From assembly GCF_014762705.1 (NCBI RefSeq), contig NZ_JABURL010000124.1:1-53470 (forward strand): a DNA stretch of 53,470 bases, read 5' to 3'. Shown one piece after another: positions 51,221 to 53,470 of the stretch; positions within the stretch are counted from its first letter, which is position 1; each line of letters begins with the position of its first letter. The notes below the pieces were generated by a model. The model saw nothing but the letters and a program-made list of their open reading frames with translations. It had not been told where the DNA came from and ran no database searches. Both the position numbers and the translations under genes were made by a program. Source of the DNA: Cyclobacterium sp. (lineage in GTDB: Bacteria > Bacteroidota > Bacteroidia > Cytophagales > Cyclobacteriaceae).

Positions 51221-51565
51221 ATGAGTAAGACAAATCATACGGAATGCCTTTCTGCAATGTTGCCTGTAAGAGATGCAATTGATGCTATTAGCGGAAAATG
51301 GAAATTGATGATTTTGATTTCAATTTCGTCAGGGAACAATCGATTTAGAGAGATTGAGCGGAGTGTCCCTAAAATTACTTCCAAAGTTCTTGCTAAAGAA
51401 TTGAAAGACTTGGAAGAACATCATTTGATTAAAAGAACAGTTTACGATGAGTCGCCTGTTTTGGTTGAATATACTACGACAACATATTCGAAGACTTTGC
51501 AACCTGTGATTGAAGTGCTTAGAAATTGGGGTATCAATCACCGTAAAAAAGTCATTGGAAAATAA
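51221..51565 (+). CDS. HxlR-family transcriptional regulator
   Basis: A 114-residue winged-helix protein: MLPVRDAIDAISGKWKLMILISISSGNNRFREIERSVPKITSKVLAKELKDLEEHHLIKRTVYDESPVLVEYTTTTYSKTLQPVIEVLRNWG. The ISGKWKLxILxxL...RFxEIxRxxPxIxxKxLxxxLKxLExxxLIxR signature is that of HxlR. One cysteine near the N terminus (HTECLSAM) corresponds to the redox-sensing cysteine of many members (for example HypR/YodB types). It is divergent from the DoxX-redoxin-DODA-Gpx run and is likely its repressor, releasing it under quinone or electrophile stress. Confidence 0.92.
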   Translation: MSKTNHTECLSAMLPVRDAIDAISGKWKLMILISISSGNNRFREIERSVPKITSKVLAKELKDLEEHHLIKRTVYDESPVLVEYTTTTYSKTLQPVIEVLRNWGINHRKKVIGK

Positions 51566-51975
51566 CTCATTTATGCATCGCCTGTCCAAAAGTTTGAAAG
51601 TTGTGCAGTCGCCATACCATTGCCTATACTTACTTCTTGTATCACCTTTTTCCGATATAAGCCTTCCATAATGGAAGACTTATAAAATTTTATTGAATGG
51701 TATTTATTTGGGAAAGATATTTTTATTGGCAGCTGTTTTTTTTTGGGTATTCAACTGTCACGTTTAATTGTCGTAAAAAGTCACTTTCTTCTATTTTGGT
51801 TACTGGTCCAGTCGGCCAAAAATCTATTGAAACTGTAATTAAAGGAATAATTAAGAGATTACCACCTCAAAAATGTTTTTTTTATCATGATTAGATGTTA
51901 ATATATAAAATATTTGAACAAGGCACTTTTTCAATAACTAAAAAGTAGGTATATTGACAGGGTAAGCAGAAAGTT
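51566..51975. other. spacer between hxlR and the IS1595-type transposase; hairpin only
   Basis: Contains a hairpin ATAAGcCTTCCA (51657-51668) / TGGAAGaCTTAT (51672-51683), possibly the hxlR terminator, though with no strong T-run. The rest is AT-rich; a 65-codon plus-strand frame (51697-51894) has unnatural composition. Confidence 0.4.
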
Positions 51976-52875
51976 ATGGAAAAGCGGTTTAAGAGTTTGT
52001 CTTTGTTCGAGTTTCACGAGCGGTTTCCCGATGAGGAAAGCTGTGTGAAGTACCTGGCATCCCTGAAGTGGCAGGATGGCTATCAGTGCAAAAAGTGCGG
52101 CCACGGGCACTATTGTCAGGGTATTGAAAAGTATGACAGGCAGTGCACCAAATGTAGACGTCTGGAATCCCCGAAGTCCGGGACCCTGTTCCACCGGTGC
52201 AAGTTCCCCCTTTTGAAGGCGTTTTACATCGTCTACTACGTGTCTACCAGCAAAAGTGGGATCAGCAGCCCTGAACTTAGCAGGAAGCTGGAACTTAGGC
52301 AGAAGACCTGCTGGCTGTTCAAGCAGAAGGTGATGAGGGCGATGTCAAGCAGTGGAAACCACCCAATGGATGGTAAAGTGGACGTAGACGAGACCTATGT
52401 GGGTGGCCAGGACGAAAAGGCTGTGGGACGCAATGAAGGTAAGAAACAGATCATGGTGGTGGCCGTGGAGCGCAAAGGAAAGGGAGTTTCCCGCATCTAT
52501 GGACGTGTAGTCGATACAGCTGCCCGTAAGCATTTAAAGCGTTTTATGATGGACCATATAGCTCCCGGTGCAGCGGTGAGGACTGACCGTTGGAGCGGAT
52601 ATAGAGGTCTTGAAAGTGAATTTCCCAAGCTAGTCAGGGAGAAATCAGAAAAGAAGGGAAAGAACTTCCCACAGCTACACAGAACTGTGATGCTATTCAA
52701 AGCCTGGCTGAGGGGTATCCACCATTCTGTAATCCATCTTCAGCCCTATATTGATGAATATACCTATCGCTTCAACAGGCATAAGATGAAGGAGGGAATC
52801 TTTGAAAACCTCATAAAAAGAATGGTAGAAAAACCACCATACCCTTACAAAGAATTTTATTTGTCATACGCCTAG
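51976..52875 (+). CDS. IS1595-family transposase
   Basis: A 299-residue ISXO2/IS1595-type transposase. The N-terminal zinc ribbon has Cys38-x2-Cys41 and Cys57-x2-Cys60 (CKKCGHGHYCQGIEKYDRQCTKC), then FHRCKFPLLKAFYIVYYVSTSKSGISSPELSRKL. The DDE-type domain shows VDVDETYVGGQDEKA (first Asp), GAAVRTDRWSGYRGL (second Asp) and IHHSVIHLQPYIDEYTYRFNRH with the last acidic position. Full length and intact. Terminal repeats of the element were not resolved by eye. Confidence 0.93.
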   Translation: MEKRFKSLSLFEFHERFPDEESCVKYLASLKWQDGYQCKKCGHGHYCQGIEKYDRQCTKCRRLESPKSGTLFHRCKFPLLKAFYIVYYVSTSKSGISSPELSRKLELRQKTCWLFKQKVMRAMSSSGNHPMDGKVDVDETYVGGQDEKAVGRNEGKKQIMVVAVERKGKGVSRIYGRVVDTAARKHLKRFMMDHIAPGAAVRTDRWSGYRGLESEFPKLVREKSEKKGKNFPQLHRTVMLFKAWLRGIHHSVIHLQPYIDEYTYRFNRHKMKEGIFENLIKRMVEKPPYPYKEFYLSYA

Positions 52876-52937
52876 TTCAATAAAATATTATTATAGTTTT
52901 TTCTATTTATGGCCTATGATTACTCAGCGTGAGATAA

Positions 52938-53399
52938 TCAATCCTCTTTCTTCCTATCTAATTCATAAAAATTATCCAGCTTCTTGTTTTTAGGTTTAAA
53001 AGTAGATAAGGTTTGCCTTACTGACAATTGCCGTAAATGGTTTCGTAAGTTGAATTCCCGGGCTGAAAGTGAAAAGGCCCTGGTCTGATAGTGGGAAACA
53101 ACCAATTCCCCCTCGACCCTGTAAAAACAATCTTTCCCATTTAGCCAGTGCTGGACCTTGCAATCCTTTATTTTTCCCAATAATGAGTTGCCATAAATCG
53201 TGTAGTGTTTTTTTACCGCCGGATACTTGAGGATATTCTCCAAAAACAGATTTTTGTCCAGCCCGGATCCGGTCGCTAAAAAAGCGGAATAATCGAGGTT
53301 GAGACTGTTATATTTGTTTTTTGTAAAGACGAGACATTTGCATATATCCGTGTATACAGCAATACCAATACAGGAATAAATACCTATTTCTGTATCCAA
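52938..53399 (-). CDS. unrecognised hypothetical protein
   Basis: A 153-residue protein. The first 35 residues have four cysteines (GIYSCIGIAVYTDICKCLVF), the middle contains LKYPAVKKHYTIYGNSLLGKIKDCKVQHWLNGKDCFYRVEGELVVSHYQTRAFSLSAREFNLRNHLRQL with natural composition, and the C terminus is basic. No membrane segment. The middle part has a mixed alpha-beta look. I do not recognise the family. It is convergent with the IS1595-type gene; 60 bases separate them. Confidence 0.5.
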   Translation of the reverse strand: MDTEIGIYSCIGIAVYTDICKCLVFTKNKYNSLNLDYSAFLATGSGLDKNLFLENILKYPAVKKHYTIYGNSLLGKIKDCKVQHWLNGKDCFYRVEGELVVSHYQTRAFSLSAREFNLRNHLRQLSVRQTLSTFKPKNKKLDNFYELDRKKED

Positions 53400-53470
53400 A
53401 TATTCATTAAAAAAATTAAATATATTTGCTTTTATTTAGATATAAATTTATATTAGTTGGTAAAAATAGG

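Noticed and set aside
51697-51894. 65-codon plus-strand frame before the IS1595-type transposase
   Set aside because: Composition is that of translated AT-rich spacer with no start signal; not supported.
1-53470. CRISPR arrays, retrons, diversity-generating retroelements
   Set aside because: No regularly spaced repeats, no reverse transcriptase motif (YxDD) in any plausible protein and no template/variable repeat pair were seen.

Overview
The window looks like a chromosomal segment of a Bacteroidota bacterium, most likely of the Cytophagia/Cyclobacteriaceae type. This is inferred from the AT-rich spacers with weak Shine-Dalgarno signals, a Bacteroidota-type promoter (TTG, then TAnnTTTG) in front of the tRNA gene, GbsR/MarR-controlled TolC-MFP-RND efflux operons, a PG0541-type PII-like protein next to an RND pump, split transketolase, and the IS families present. 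No rRNA, CRISPR array or conjugation cluster was seen.

Layout. (1) 1-7.4 kb is ordinary chromosome: a small secreted protein, a degenerate SDR, a DUF6807 protein, and a minus-strand run of FAH-family hydrolase, M23 peptidase, BCP peroxiredoxin and the two transketolase halves. (2) tRNA-Ser(GCU) at 7.6 kb is followed by a 4.6-kb accessory block: a small HTH protein, a VapE-type helicase, a cluster of seven TGTAGTA motifs, and a CHC2/Toprim primase. Two paralogous small membrane proteins flank these. No integrase or relaxase is visible, so it looks like a reduced replicon-like or satellite-like element. (3) 12.3-15 kb holds an IS5/IS1182-type element split at a C9 tract, a transposase fragment and decayed DNA. 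(4) 15.1-21.6 kb is a complete efflux operon (regulator, TolC, MFP, RND) ending in a small ACP-like protein that lacks the phosphopantetheine serine. (5) 22-30.6 kb is the wreck of a probable defence island: a gene remnant, a HerA-type ATPase and a PLD-helicase cut short by an IS256-type element that itself carries an IS4-type element. On the far side is a DUF1016 nuclease gene that has also lost its 3' end. (6) 30.7-32.3 kb carries two serine recombinases. (7) 32.6-39.2 kb is a second efflux operon (regulator, TolC, MFP, RND, PII-like protein); its regulator has an in-frame stop. (8) 39.5-44.5 kb is a graveyard of further efflux loci: MFP and TolC pseudogenes, three TetR regulators, a gamma-glutamyltransferase pseudogene and an intact fatty-acid-hydroxylase-family gene. 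(9) 44.5-48.4 kb is an IS nest (IS66 remnant, broken IS481, IS66 with broken tnpC). (10) 48.6-51.6 kb is an AT-rich redox cassette (glutathione peroxidase, frameshifted DODA-type dioxygenase, peroxiredoxin-like protein, DoxX) divergent from an HxlR regulator and preceded by an attC-like hairpin. (11) The end holds an intact IS1595 transposase and an unrecognised protein.

How the parts relate. The two efflux operons share the same order and the same regulator family. Each has an 18-bp inverted repeat of GTTC...GAAC type upstream of the regulator. Because the second regulator is broken, the first is a candidate to control both pumps, or the second pump may be derepressed. The best candidates for something undescribed are the helicase-iteron-primase block beside tRNA-Ser and the HerA/PLD-helicase pair with its lost upstream partner. 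All functional statements come from reading the sequence; no database search was run.
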